Positions 47,101-56,899 of a stretch of 64,000 bases of DNA are shown piece by piece. This DNA is from Pogona vitticeps (lineage: Eukaryota > Chordata > Lepidosauria > Squamata > Agamidae). The position numbers were made by a program, and so were the translations under genes. Numbering within the stretch: position 1 is the first letter of the stretch; each line of letters begins with the position of its first letter. Where the stretch lies: NCBI RefSeq assembly GCF_051106095.1, contig NC_135787.1, positions 159,782,001-159,846,000 on the forward strand, in the 5' to 3' direction. The notes under the pieces were generated by a model. The model worked only from the letters and a program-made list of their open reading frames with translations, made no database searches and was not told the origin of the DNA.

Positions 47101-50100
47101 GTAAGTCGCTGGATCACTACTCTTTCCCCCCTCCATAGCCAAACCTCAGGAGGTGGCTGCAGCCGCGGTGCTGGCGCTTCGTCAGGCGGTGGCCCAGGAT
47201 CCGGAGCAGCTAGCACTGGTGGCAGATCCTGAGTGGGGCCTCGAGGCTACCTCCATGTCCGGGATTCTGCCGCTACTTCCGGTTCCGCCGTGGTCCACCA
47301 CCTGCGGGATTTTTTTCCTTTTTCCAGTTTGGGCATTCAGGCCCAAAAAGGTTCACCACCACTATCTTAGGGTATTATAGTTAAAATGTTCTGAATGTTA
47401 TGGTATATGCTGGTAAACTTGTAACCTTTTGTCACATGTTTCTGCAGGTCATAGTGTACGGTTTGCTGACATTCCTGGAAAACCACGAAAGAAGAAAAAG
47501 AACATGAAAGATCTCACTCCACTTCAGGCCATGATGTTGCGGATGGCTGGTAAAGTAGCCTTGATTTTTCTCAGCCGTTTTTCCTATTCAACATCTTCTG
47601 TCTCTCCTATTTTTAGATGCAAGATAGAAAAAACACCTGACAAAGATATCCTTAAAAAAGCTTTTTAACTGAGGATCTGGTATTTGTAAATAGATGTGAT
47701 ACCTGAAGGACTGCCTCCTTCCATATGAACCTACACAGCAGTTAAGATCTAGCTAGGGGGCCCTTTTGAAAGAGCCATCCCTCAAGGATGTAAGAGGGAT
47801 GGCTTGTAGACAAAGGGCCTTTTTGGCATCTGCCCCAGACTATGGAATGCCCTCCTGACTGAGATTCGTCTGGTGCTGATGCTGATGCCATTTCAGTGGC
47901 AGGTCAAAACCTTCCTGTTCCAGAAGGTTTTTAATTGAAATAATATCAACTGTGGGTCCTGATGGCAGTTTTTAGAGTATATATTTTAATTGCATTTTAA
48001 TTGTATTTTAATTGCTTTATCTTTTTTATTGTATTTTAATTGTTGTAAGCTGCCCAGAGACCTTTGGGTAGAGTGGGCGGCATATTAGATGAATGAATGA
48101 ATGAATGAATGAATGAATGAATGAATGAATGAATGAATGATGTGACCATTTGCTTATCCATTTCTGTTAAAAGTAGCAATTCGTAACTGGTAACTTGGAT
48201 GTTGTAGTCATTGAACTCCAAATGTTTGAACTAAAAAACTTTGTTGCTAAATCAGTATGAAAATGAAAAGCAACCTTGGATGAAAGGATGTGCTCATGTT
48301 CTTCTCAGCCTGATTATGTGGATTCTGGTGTGAACATTTTTTCAGAGATTCTATGGATTGACTGAAGCTACAAGCTGCCACTGCTTGTAGAATAACAGTG
48401 TTCAGGATCTTTTCAGTAGACCATTTATTATGTAAAGATAGAGCCTCTCTGTTGTTCCTCTGTTTGTGGAATACTTGAGGCAGATGTAGTCAGCTTTTCA
48501 AAGATTAATCATGAACCTTTGTTCTGATTTTTTTTATATTGTTACAATGGCAGGTGCATTAATATCCAGACCTTTATTTTTTATTTCATTTTTAAACTGT
48601 TTAGGATTAGTCACATCTGACATGAATTGTATCCTAGATTTTCATATTTCTTAAGCAGCTGTTTTGAGACAGTAACCTCTTTTTTGTGTTATGTAAAGAT
48701 ATTGTTGGAGCCCTTACTTAGAAGAGGCTTCTAATGAAATGAAATTTGTGGCAGTTCCAAAAGCATTAATGCATGGTCATCTCCAGCTGTGCACACTCCA
48801 GTTTTTAAATATGTAGCCTTTGTTGTCTCTTTGTAATTATCTGGGCAGCTTTTATGTCCGGATTTTAGCCCAGCCCATTTTTATAAAGCACAACTCCTCC
48901 CAAATGGAAGGCCTACAAAAATGTTATTTCTGGACAAATGTAGTTGAATTAATCATGAAAAGTAGTAATTTTGGTTTGACTTTGATAATGGTTAATATTG
49001 ATACAGAGTACTAGAGCCCGAGTAGCAAACTTAGGATAACACATACTTTTATGGGAAAGACAAGACTTTGTCGAAAGTATGCTAGTTGCTGTAGTCATTT
49101 AGCGCCACCCTCTCCCCCTAATATTTTGGAGTTTTGTTGGTGATGAATAAGTAATGGTGGGCTCTTGTCTTAAAAATTTGTTAAAGAACATGTCTTCAGA
49201 ACTGATGTATGCAACTTTAGTTCCTCCGTGTTAAAATCAGCTTCTTTATTATCTGATTCCTAGACTTACAGAAATGTTCTATATATGCTGAATAATAGAG
49301 TTGTTGGAACTTTCTTGTCCATGGCAATATGATACAGTGGGGTCTTGACTTAAGAACAGCTTGAGTTAAGAACATTTTGACTTAAGAACCGCTCTCATAG
49401 GAAAATATTGACTTGACTTACATACTTAGATTTGAGTTAAGAACTGAAAAAACCCACGTGGGAGGCAGGGAAAGTGCAAAATTTGAACTTTCAGTTAACT
49501 GTTGGCCAGTGAAAAGGGTGCCTGTCTGCTTCCTCACTCCTCCCAGCATTTAGAGAGTGGATTGGGAGACAGTCTTCAGACTGCCTGGTACTGTACTGCC
49601 TGGACTGTATTTTCCCTGCCTGCCTTGAACCTTTCTTGACCTAAGAAAAAAAGAAACAAAATATCCCCCTCTAGTGGTCGAAAGCGGAATAGCAGCTTCC
49701 CATTAGTTTCTATGGACGGAAAAGAGCAGATACGGATCAAATGGTTTTCAATGCATTCCTATGGGAAATGCAGATTTGACCTGAGAACTTTTTGACTTGA
49801 GAACTGCCTTCCAATACGGATTAAGTTCTCAAGTCAAGACCCCACTGTAGTAGTTTGTGTGTGAGGATTTTGGTAGGTTTCCTCTACTCGTTCACAAGAC
49901 TAAGCCAAACTAAATGTAACATTAATTGCTTGGATACAATTAATATGGGGTGATGTTACATAATAGCTGTGTGGGTAACCTTTCCCTGTTGCCCATAGAA
50001 ACTTTCCTTGAAATGCAAAGAACACTTTTGGTGGTGGTGAGGTATTAATGTCCCACACCCAGAGTCAGTGAGCCTTAGACTGCTCAGGTATCCTCTTGGC

Positions 50101-52567
50101 TACTATTAATGTAACAAAAACAATGTTATATATCATTTTGGCCCTGAGCACAGTTATTTATCAAATTTTGAAAACTTTTATTGTCTAAAACACATGTTCA
50201 TAGTTTGTATCACTTTTCTATGAGGCAGATAAAACATCTTAAGCAGGGGTGGCAAAACATCAACTTCAGATAGCATGGTCAGGGTCGTAGAAATTCTACT
50301 TGAGTGCCATAGGTTCTCTCCCCCCCCCCCCCGACCTTAAAGGTACTTGAGTTTTGAATTTCCTGAATAACACACTCTCGGAAAAATCCTTTACTGTGCA
50401 TCTCAGTTAGATTTATTAATCCTGTAAGTTTGTTCTGTTGTTAGACTGCTATATATACTTTGAAGCCTCTAAGTATTATAAAGGCAGAGCCTGTATTGTT
50501 TCTCGTTAGGCCAGGAAATTCCTGAAGGAGGCAAAGAGGTAGAAGAATATTCTGAAGAAGAGGATGACGACGACGACGACGATTCTGATTCTGAAGAGGC
50601 ATCACAGAAACAACGCACAGAGGAGTCCCATGCAGAGACTGCATCATCAACACCATCTCAATCAGCGCAGCAACAGCCACAGCCACAGCAGCAGCCCCCA
50701 CCCCCTCAACCTGTTCCTCCAACTCAAATACAGGCACCTCCCATGCCTGGGCCGCCACCTCTTGGACCTCCTCCTGCACCACCTTTGCGGCCTCCAGGAC
50801 CACCTACTGGCCTTCCTCCTGGGCCACCCCCAGGTAAGCATTTGATCAAGTGTGAAGAACCTCAGGGTGCTCATATAGCTTAGTGGGTCATAATGTCTGG
50901 AGGTGAGGAGTCTGTCTCCATTGTGCTTCTCTGATGAGGGACCAGCTGAGGTCACCCAGAGTGTGTGTGACTGAGAGATTATGTGCCCCGCCGTGTGTCG
51001 AGCTGTGAACAAGTAGCACAGTCCTAGAACACAACCAGAGAGGGACTGGTACTTCTGGGTACTTTATAGCTAGTAATTTCTTGGAGGGGTCCCATAAACT
51101 GGAATCAACATGGTGCATACTAATAATTTTATTGTAAAGAGACTTGGCATTGTTTTGCTGTGGTATCCCAGCTTTGAAATTATGAAAATAACGTAGTAAA
51201 ATGACATTAAAATAGCAGCAGAGGCTTTCCTTTAACTGTATATGAATGTTGAAAGAATAAATAATATTCTTTCTCTTGAGGCTGACATTCAGTGTTCGTT
51301 CTTAAGATAGATTGTAAGATTGACAACAAAGCTTTGGACTGGGTGGATGTTTCCTGCTCCTCCAGCTTTTATGTATGAGAATTTGAAGGAGAAAACACAA
51401 TATTTTCATTTAAAACTTAGTCGCCAAGTTTGTCTTAAATCAAGGTATATTTGAAACATAATTTCCTCACCTCTTTTTTTTTCTAGCTAAGCAAGGAGCT
51501 GCAAGAGCACACTGGAGTATCACCAATTTCAGAAATATAATGACTGTCATTGTTTTCAGGGGCTCCTCCATTCCTCAGGCCACCTGGATTGCCTGGACTA
51601 CGTGGGCCTTTACCACGACTTCTGCCACCTGGACCTCCCCCTGGCCGCCCTCCTGGCCCTCCACCTGGTCCACCTCCAGGTCTGCCGCCAGGCCCTCCTC
51701 CAAGGGGACCCCCACCTCGTTTACCACCTCCAGCCCCTCCAGGTACTTAGATCATTTAGCAGTGGGTATTCCTTGTTCTTCCAGTGTTATTTTCACCTAG
51801 AGGACAAGAGCAGAAGACTTGTATTAGTCCAGCAACAATTATTTTCATATTAAATCCTGCAGAAAAATCATACTTAGCTACATACTATATTGAATCTCGA
51901 AAGTACGTGGTATTTTTACTGTCTCCGCTGATTCTAGCATGAAAGCTGAATAGTCTGTTATCTCAAATGATTGAAGGTTTTAACTGCATCATTTGATCTG
52001 CTGGAATTTCATATAAACTTAAGATAAAGTGTGCACACAGTTGGTATAGATGAGCCAATGCTATATACTGTGCTGACCTGTAAATTTTTTGCCTCCTTCC
52101 TTGATCTTAAACAAATATCAGAGGGATAATTCGTTTCTCTTCCTGCAGGTATCCCTCCTCCTCGTCCAGGCATGTTGCGCCCTCCTTTGGTACCTCCCCC
52201 AGGCTTATTCCCACCTGCTCCCATTCCAAATCCTGGGGTCCTGAGTGCTCCCCCCAGCTTGATCCAGCGTCCCAAGGTGGATGATACTAGTGCAGCCACT
52301 ATTGAGAAGAAGGCCACAGCAACAATCAGTGCCAAGCCCCAGATCACCAACCCGAAGGCTGAGATCACCCGTTTTGTGCCCACGGCCCTGCGGGTCCGCC
52401 GAGAGAACAAGGGGACATCTGCCTCCATCCAGAAGAAACCTGATGATGAGCCTTCTGTTCAGATAACCAAAGCAACTCCTAAAGCTGGCTCATCTGCTCC
52501 GGTTTCTGTACAGACCAAGGATGATGTGTATGAAGCATTCATGAAAGAAATGGAGGGGCTTCTGTGA
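35095..52567 (+). CDS. WBP11: WW domain-binding protein 11 (splicing factor)
   Basis: Eleven coding exons read in one frame: 35095-35158, 37252-37283, 37769-37862, 38951-39147, 40810-40943, 43532-43731, 44872-45066, 47448-47549, 50510-50833, 51560-51742, 52149-52567. Together they give 647 aa; human is 641. The start MGRRSTSSTKSGKFMNPTDQ is nearly the same as human, and the C-terminus ends EAFMKEMEGLL. In order: a basic nuclear-signal region (residues 22-40), a coiled-coil (about 70-130), a first proline block with GRKPPGPPPGPPPP, the motif KVGF, an acidic region, SVRFAD (RVxF-type site for protein phosphatase 1), a D/E run, a Gln/Pro stretch, and a long PPG-rich block around residues 430-530. 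The last block is the ligand for WW proteins such as PQBP1. The protein acts in nuclear pre-mRNA splicing. Compared with human, the Gln-Pro stretch after the acid run differs most. Confidence 0.97.
35575..35640 (+). repeat. Dispersed repeat shared with 40.2 kb
   Basis: AAATATTTCCAGTGCTTGAT, ATGCAACAGGGTTTTGCCCA resembles ATATTTCCAGTGTGTGATC and ATGCAAACAAGGTTTTACCCA at 40240-40300; both are in WBP11 introns. Confidence 0.5.
37252..37283 (+). CDS. WBP11: WBP11 exon 3 (32 nt)
   Basis: Small exon between TCTTTGTAG and GTAAGAG, encoding KEARKRELKK of the basic N-terminal region. Confidence 0.95.
37769..37862 (+). CDS. WBP11: WBP11 exon 4
   Basis: Encodes NKKQRMMVRAAVLKMKDPKQ and on to EKLDEM; identical in pattern to human. 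The donor is the weaker GTGGGT. Confidence 0.95.
38951..39147 (+). CDS. WBP11: WBP11 exon 5 (coiled-coil)
   Basis: Encodes EFNPVQQPQLNEKVLKDKRK through SQYFDAVK, a charged helix with heptad-like spacing. Confidence 0.96.
40810..40943 (+). CDS. WBP11: WBP11 exon 6
   Basis: Encodes NAQHVEVESIPLPDMPHAPS through LKKTSAYG, almost unchanged from human. Confidence 0.96.
41857..42232. mobile_element. TA-flanked MITE (mariner-like ends)
   Basis: Ends CAGTGGTGTCTCGCATAACG and GGGGCACCACTG are inverted, with TA on both sides (41855-41856, 42233-42234). Interior holds repeated 'gataacga/gtaagcg' blocks and AATGCGTTCCTGTGGGG. In WBP11 intron 6. Confidence 0.85.
42252..42425 (-). mobile_element. Sauria-type SINE
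   Basis: TTGTTGTTCTTACGTGCTGTC, then AAGGCATGTGAGATATTCAAG and GGGGTTTCCCATTGC; head degenerate. Confidence 0.65.
43532..43731 (+). CDS. WBP11: WBP11 exon 7 (proline block 1 and KVGF)
   Basis: Encodes GRKPPGPPPGPPPPQVLQMY then GRKVGFSLD, the conserved KVGF segment, and a basic RRREEE stretch. Confidence 0.96.
43771..43933. mobile_element. hAT-type MITE, exact target duplication
   Basis: Ends CAGTGGTCCTCAATC and GGGGTTGGGGACCCCTG, flanked by identical TCTTATAG (43763-43770, 43934-43941). In WBP11 intron 7. Confidence 0.88.
44872..45066 (+). CDS. WBP11: WBP11 exon 8 (acidic region)
   Basis: Encodes ASSTSEDEGYPEDMDQDKHD and many Asp/Ser pairs that are good casein kinase 2-type sites. Confidence 0.95.
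45284..45845 (-). mobile_element. RTE-BovB LINE, 3' fragment
   Basis: Minus-strand reading includes MVFPVVIYGSESWTIKK, DAFELWCWRRLLRVPWTARR and RQRTRWLDSVIKATNMNL, the unmistakable BovB C-terminus. It ends in the GACTCTTCGTGATCCC / ACAACTAAACAACAAC-type tail. 5'-truncated and frameshifted. In WBP11 intron 8. Confidence 0.93.
47031..47364. mobile_element. hAT-type MITE, exact target duplication, GC-rich core
   Basis: Ends CAGTGATGGCGAACCTATGG and AAGGTTCACCACCACTA, flanked by identical TCTTAGGG (47023-47030, 47365-47372). The CpG-rich core (about 47140-47300) stands out in WBP11 intron 8. Same family as 11423-11826. Confidence 0.9.
47448..47549 (+). CDS. WBP11: WBP11 exon 9 (PP1-binding motif)
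   Basis: Encodes HSVRFADIPGKPRKKKKNMK and LTPLQAMMLRMAG; SVRF is the RVxF-type phosphatase anchor next to a second basic cluster. Confidence 0.96.
47695..48140 (+). mobile_element. L2-type LINE 3' end with (GAAT)n tail
   Basis: Decayed C-terminal coding, TTTTAATTGTTGTAAGCTGCC, GAGTGGGCGGCATATTAGAT and then about 13 GAAT units (48090-48139). In WBP11 intron 9. Confidence 0.85.
49335..49847. mobile_element. TA-flanked MITE with 'gacttaagaac' subrepeats
   Basis: Ends CAGTGGGGTCTTGACTT and AAGTCAAGACCCCACTG are exact inverted repeats with TA on each side. GACTTAAGAAC-like units recur about seven times. AATGCATTCCTATGGGAAA is shared with the 14.5 kb element. In WBP11 intron 9. Confidence 0.92.
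50510..50833 (+). CDS. WBP11: WBP11 exon 10 (acid run and Gln/Pro stretch)
   Basis: Contains a pure GAC run giving six Asp, then a Gln-rich segment with CAG/CCA repeats, then APPMPGPPPLGPPPAPPLRP. The repeat-encoded parts are the least conserved of the protein. Confidence 0.95.
51560..51742 (+). CDS. WBP11: WBP11 exon 11 (PGR / PPG block)
   Basis: Encodes GAPPFLRPPGLPGLRGPLPR then alternating PPPG, PPGR and PPRG units; the WW-domain ligand, conserved with human. Confidence 0.96.
52149..52567 (+). CDS. WBP11: WBP11 exon 12 (last coding)
   Basis: Encodes the final proline segment, TSAATIEKKATATISAKPQI, EITRFVPTALRVRRENKG and the conserved ending before TGA. Confidence 0.97.
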
Positions 52568-52863
52568 CAACTGTTTCAAGTTAACGTTTATATCCTCTGT
52601 GATGATGAGAGCAGACTACTATGTTAGGGACAGGGTTTCCATGTTGTAGTGGCATCCAGTTGAAGAACTTCTTTCCTAACAAGTAATAGTTCCCCCATTC
52701 CTCTTAACTTGTGATCAGAGTTGGGGGGCGAGCCCTCTGTAGAGTGGAAAAGGAACACAGTTGTCTGTCTACCATCTAACAAAGGTCTAGCAAGACTCAG
52801 TTGTGTCTGTGCTCCCATGGAAAATCTTTTGTCTCCTTGAGTATTTTTTTAGTTAATGGGAAG

Positions 52864-52869
52864 AATAAA
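52864..52869 (+). terminator. Polyadenylation signal of WBP11, proximal
   Basis: AATAAA about 300 nt after the stop. Further AATAAA hexamers at 53112-53117 and 53711-53716 may give longer 3' UTRs. Confidence 0.55.
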
Positions 52870-53787
52870 CTCGTGAACACATACATACCTGTGCATCAGG
52901 TTTGTATTTTCTGTTTTGGTGGCTTTCTGTAAATATTTTGTAATGCTGGTTTTTAGTTGAGTGGGATTAAATGGTTTACCCACTGTCAAAGATGGATAAA
53001 GCTGATGTTTGCATAAATAGCATGCAGACATTTTGCACCTGAGATAAATATCCTGCAGTCGTTTCAGTGGCTTCTTGCTGACAGGAGAAACATGATTGTC
53101 TCATGAATGGGAATAAATATTTGATGTACTACTACAGTCTGTGTGATTGCACATCTGTATGACTATTTTGCATTTAGGAAAAGTTACTAGAGGCACACAC
53201 ATGCAGTGAATATAGGTAAGAAGACATACGTAAAAGGGGGCCTGGCTTTTGAAATTTGGTGCACAAGTACAGATTTGTCACTGCTTTCTTTTTTTATCCT
53301 TGATTTCTGCATCAGAAAAAGTGAAAACTGGTACAGTGGTGAAGTAGGTTGAATTTGATGCTTTTAAAAAATTGGGATTTCCAAGAGAGACTGGAAACAG
53401 GAACGCCACATGACCTGTGACAGTTTAATTATTTATCTCCCAGCTGATTCCCTGGCTTTGGTTAAAAGAATGAATGGAAGCAGAGGAAGCAATCCACAGA
53501 AGGACGGCATCTATTCCTGTGTCTAGTAAGATATTATATTGATCTGAAGTGTTGCTTATGGACAGCTTACAAAGAAAAGATAACTGTGAAATAGCAATCA
53601 CAAGCAAGGTGATGCCAATTGAGACCGTTTTTGTTCTACCCAGTTTTCCCCCAGCATTTTCTTCCTGTATCTGACACTATGCAAATATTAAGCTCTTCTG
53701 TACACTGACTAATAAAAATGGTGTTCCCCCTAAAAATAAGAATATTACAAGGAAGAATTTATGTATTGTCTGTTAAAGAACATTAAC
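52870..53787. other. WBP11 3' flank, no further gene seen
   Basis: AT-rich unique-looking DNA with two extra AATAAA signals. Confidence 0.5.
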
Positions 53788-54127
53788 GTAAAGGTTCACC
53801 TTGACATTTAGTCCAGTCATGTCCCACTCTAGGGCGCGGTGCTCATCCCCGTTTCCAAGCCATAGACCCAGCTTTTGACTGAAGACAATTTCCATGGCCA
53901 TGTGGCCAGTGCACCTAGACACAGAACGCTGTTACCTTCTCACCGAGGTGGTACCATCTTCTTGCTTTTCTACATGCTTTTGAACTGCTAGGTTGGCAGG
54001 AGCTGGGACAAGCGACGGGAGCTCACTCTGTCACGTGGATTCAATCCTACGACTGCTCGTCCTCTGACATTGCAGCACAGAGGCTTCTGCAGTTTAACCT
54101 GCAGCGCCACCACGCTGCGGTAATATT
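53788..54127 (-). mobile_element. tRNA-derived squamate SINE, near full length
   Basis: Same family as 59-300 but continuing to GTTTAACCTGCAGCGCCACC, the inverted head. GGATTCAATCCTACGACTG is the inverted B-box region. Confidence 0.8.
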
Positions 54128-54149
54128 AGCAGCCATCTAATTTTTAACA

Positions 54150-55318
54150 TACATTTGCACTCATTTCACATGCTTGCAAGGTAATGCTCAAAATCCTACA
54201 AGGCAGGCTTCAGCAGTATGTGGACAGAGAACTCCCAGAAGTACAGGCTGGATTCCGAAGGGGCAGAGGAAGTAGAGACCAAATTGCTAACATGCACTGG
54301 ATTATGGAGAAAGCCAGAGAGTTCCAGAAAAACGTCTACTTCTGCTTCATTCACTACACAAAAGCCTTTGACTGTGTGGACCACAGCAAACTATGGCAAG
54401 TTCTTAAAGAAATGGGAGAGCCTGACCACCTTATCTATCTCCTGAGAAATCTCTATGGGGGACAGGAAGCAACAGAACTGGATATGGAACAACTGATTGG
54501 TTCAAAATTGGGAAAGGAGTACAAAAGGGCTGTATATTGTCTCCCTGCTTATTTAACTTACATGCAGAAAGTGAGGAGGAATTAAGGAACTTCTTAAGGG
54601 TGAAAGGGCAGTGCAAAAAATGGTCTGAAGCTCAACATCAAAAAACTAAGATCATGGCCACTGTTCCCATCACCTCCTGGCAAATAGAAGGGGAAGATAT
54701 GGAGGCAGTGACAAATTTTACGTTCTTGGGCTCCATGATCACTGCAGATGGGGACAGCAGCCATGAAATTAAAAGACACCTGCTTCTTGGGAGAGATGCG
54801 ATGACAAACCTCGACAGCATCTTTAAAAGCAGAGACATCACCTTGCTGACAAAGGTCCACATAGCCAAAGCTATGGTTTTTCCAGTACTGTTGTATGGAA
54901 GTGAGAGCTGGACCATAAAGAAGGCTGGCCGCCGAAGAATTGATGCTTTTGAGTTATGGTGCTGGAGGAGACTCTTGAGAGTCCCCTGGACTGCAAGGAG
55001 ATAAAACCTATCCGTTCTGAAGGAAATCAACCCTGAGTGCTCACTGGAAGGACAGATCCTGAAGCTGAGGCTTCAATACTTTGGCCATCTCATGAGAAGA
55101 GAAATCTCCCTGGAAAAGACCCTGATGTTGGGAAAGAGTGAAGGCAGGAGGAGAAGGGGACGACAGAGGACGAGATGGTTGGACAGGGTCACCGAAGCAG
55201 CCAACATGAATTTGACCAAATTCCGGGAGGCAGTGGAAGACAGGAGGACCTGGCATGCTGTGGTCCATGGGGTCACGGAGTTGGACACGACTTAACAACT
55301 AAACAACAACAAAAATTT
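54150..55318 (+). mobile_element. RTE-BovB LINE, reverse transcriptase to 3' end
   Basis: Plus-strand reading: VQAGFRRGRGSRDQIANMHW, EFQKNVYFCFIHYTKAFDCV (RT motif), then after an internal loss TNFTFLGSMITADGDSSHEI, AMVFPVLLYGSESWTIKK, DAFELWCWRRLLRVPWTARR and HAVVHGVTELDTT. It ends in ACAACTAAACAACAACAAAAA. The YADD catalytic stretch is missing through the internal deletion, so this copy cannot move itself. 5'-truncated. Confidence 0.95.
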
Positions 55319-55319
55319 T

Positions 55320-56890
55320 AACTCCTAAAGCACAGTATCATCTGCTATGATGAGAGGTATGGAAAATAACTGATGGCCCGTGGAAGTGGCTGCACTGATT
55401 CAGAGAAAAACAATTGATGACAGCAAAGAGGCTAATCAAAAGTCAGATACTATGAATCCACTTAGTTTCTGCCTAGAGATGAAAGAAAGGGGCCTACAGG
55501 AGGCTGTCTGTAGCAAGACTTGGTGACAGAGTGGTGTTTAGAAAGGAACAATTTACACTCCTCTGTTTACATTTCTTTATTCTCCAGTGTATCTTTGTTT
55601 AAGTGGGAGAACAGTGGTTTCATTTACTCTGAGGGCAAAAAGTAACTTGCAATGCAGTTACTTACCCTTCTACATCTCAAAGGCTTGAAATCCTGTTGAA
55701 ACTTATGGAAGAGATGACTCAACTGATCTCTACTGATTCAGTGGGCCTATTCTAGTTAGAACTCACTACACTAAGCAACAAGATTTTAACAATTGGGAGC
55801 GGAACTTTCCTGTCTGATATAGAGCAGTTGTTCCCCTTCCTTGCAGTAATGTTGTCACACTCAGAATCTGTGCCTCTGTAAGCTCTTAGGCCTACAGGAT
55901 TTATTTATGAGTACTTGTAAATGGTGGAGATTCGAGCATTTTAAGGTATACAATAACATGGCACTTACAGATTGACATACAACATTTATGTGGCCCATGA
56001 GATGTATGGTACATTAGGCTATGCAGGAAATATCTGTACATACTGTATAGGTATGTTCAATGTGCATCTGGAATTAAAAGTTGTAGAAGCATGTTGAATC
56101 TGTGAGGGAAGCACATTTCATGTAGTGGCACCACATTAAATGTCCTGCTATGGATGATTGCAGAATAAACCTGAGAACTGTATGGTACCACCAAGAGGGC
56201 TTCTCCAAATGAGCTTGAAGGTCATGTAGCCGTAATTCGTATCAGCCCAGGCCTGTTGAAAAGTCCACATTGTTGGCACATACAGTAGGAACTGTACAAA
56301 ATCTTTTGCTCTATTTGAAGTTTTGCCATGCATGAAGACTTTTCTAGGATTTCTCATGGAATTGTAAAGCAGGAATGAAAACATATGGCTCACCAGATGG
56401 CCAATGGACCGCAAGTCCCACGAGCCCCTCACTATAGCCAACAGTTAGGGAGGCAACAGGACAGAAAACTAGGGTATGGTGGGACCTCCCCTACTACTTT
56501 TAGGCAATAAGAATCATGAGTCATAAATAAGGGACTAGCTCCTCCTTCCTACTGGAGGGGACCTTGGCCTTCCTAACTTTGGTTGGATACAGAACATCCA
56601 AACAATGGGGCTGTACCCAGAGCAGCCCCCCAACTTTTCCATTCCATCAGCTCTTCCCTTCCTTGCACATTTCCATCTACAGTATTTTACCAGCAAGGAG
56701 CAATTCCAGGATATATACTCCTCACCCCACTCACTGTAGTGCATGACCAAAAACATTCTAGCTTTCTGCCTTTCATTATTTCTTCTTAGCGGGCTCTTTA
56801 GACTTATCAAGTAAATTATGATGACAACACCTATCTATCTCAAAAGGCAATAAAGCTTTCCTGTGTCCCCTGTTTCAACCTCTACGACTT
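55320..56890. other. Intergenic, no gene seen
   Basis: A copy of the palindromic dispersed repeat at about 55690-55765; otherwise nothing recognised. Confidence 0.45.
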
Positions 56891-56899
56891 TAGACTGAG

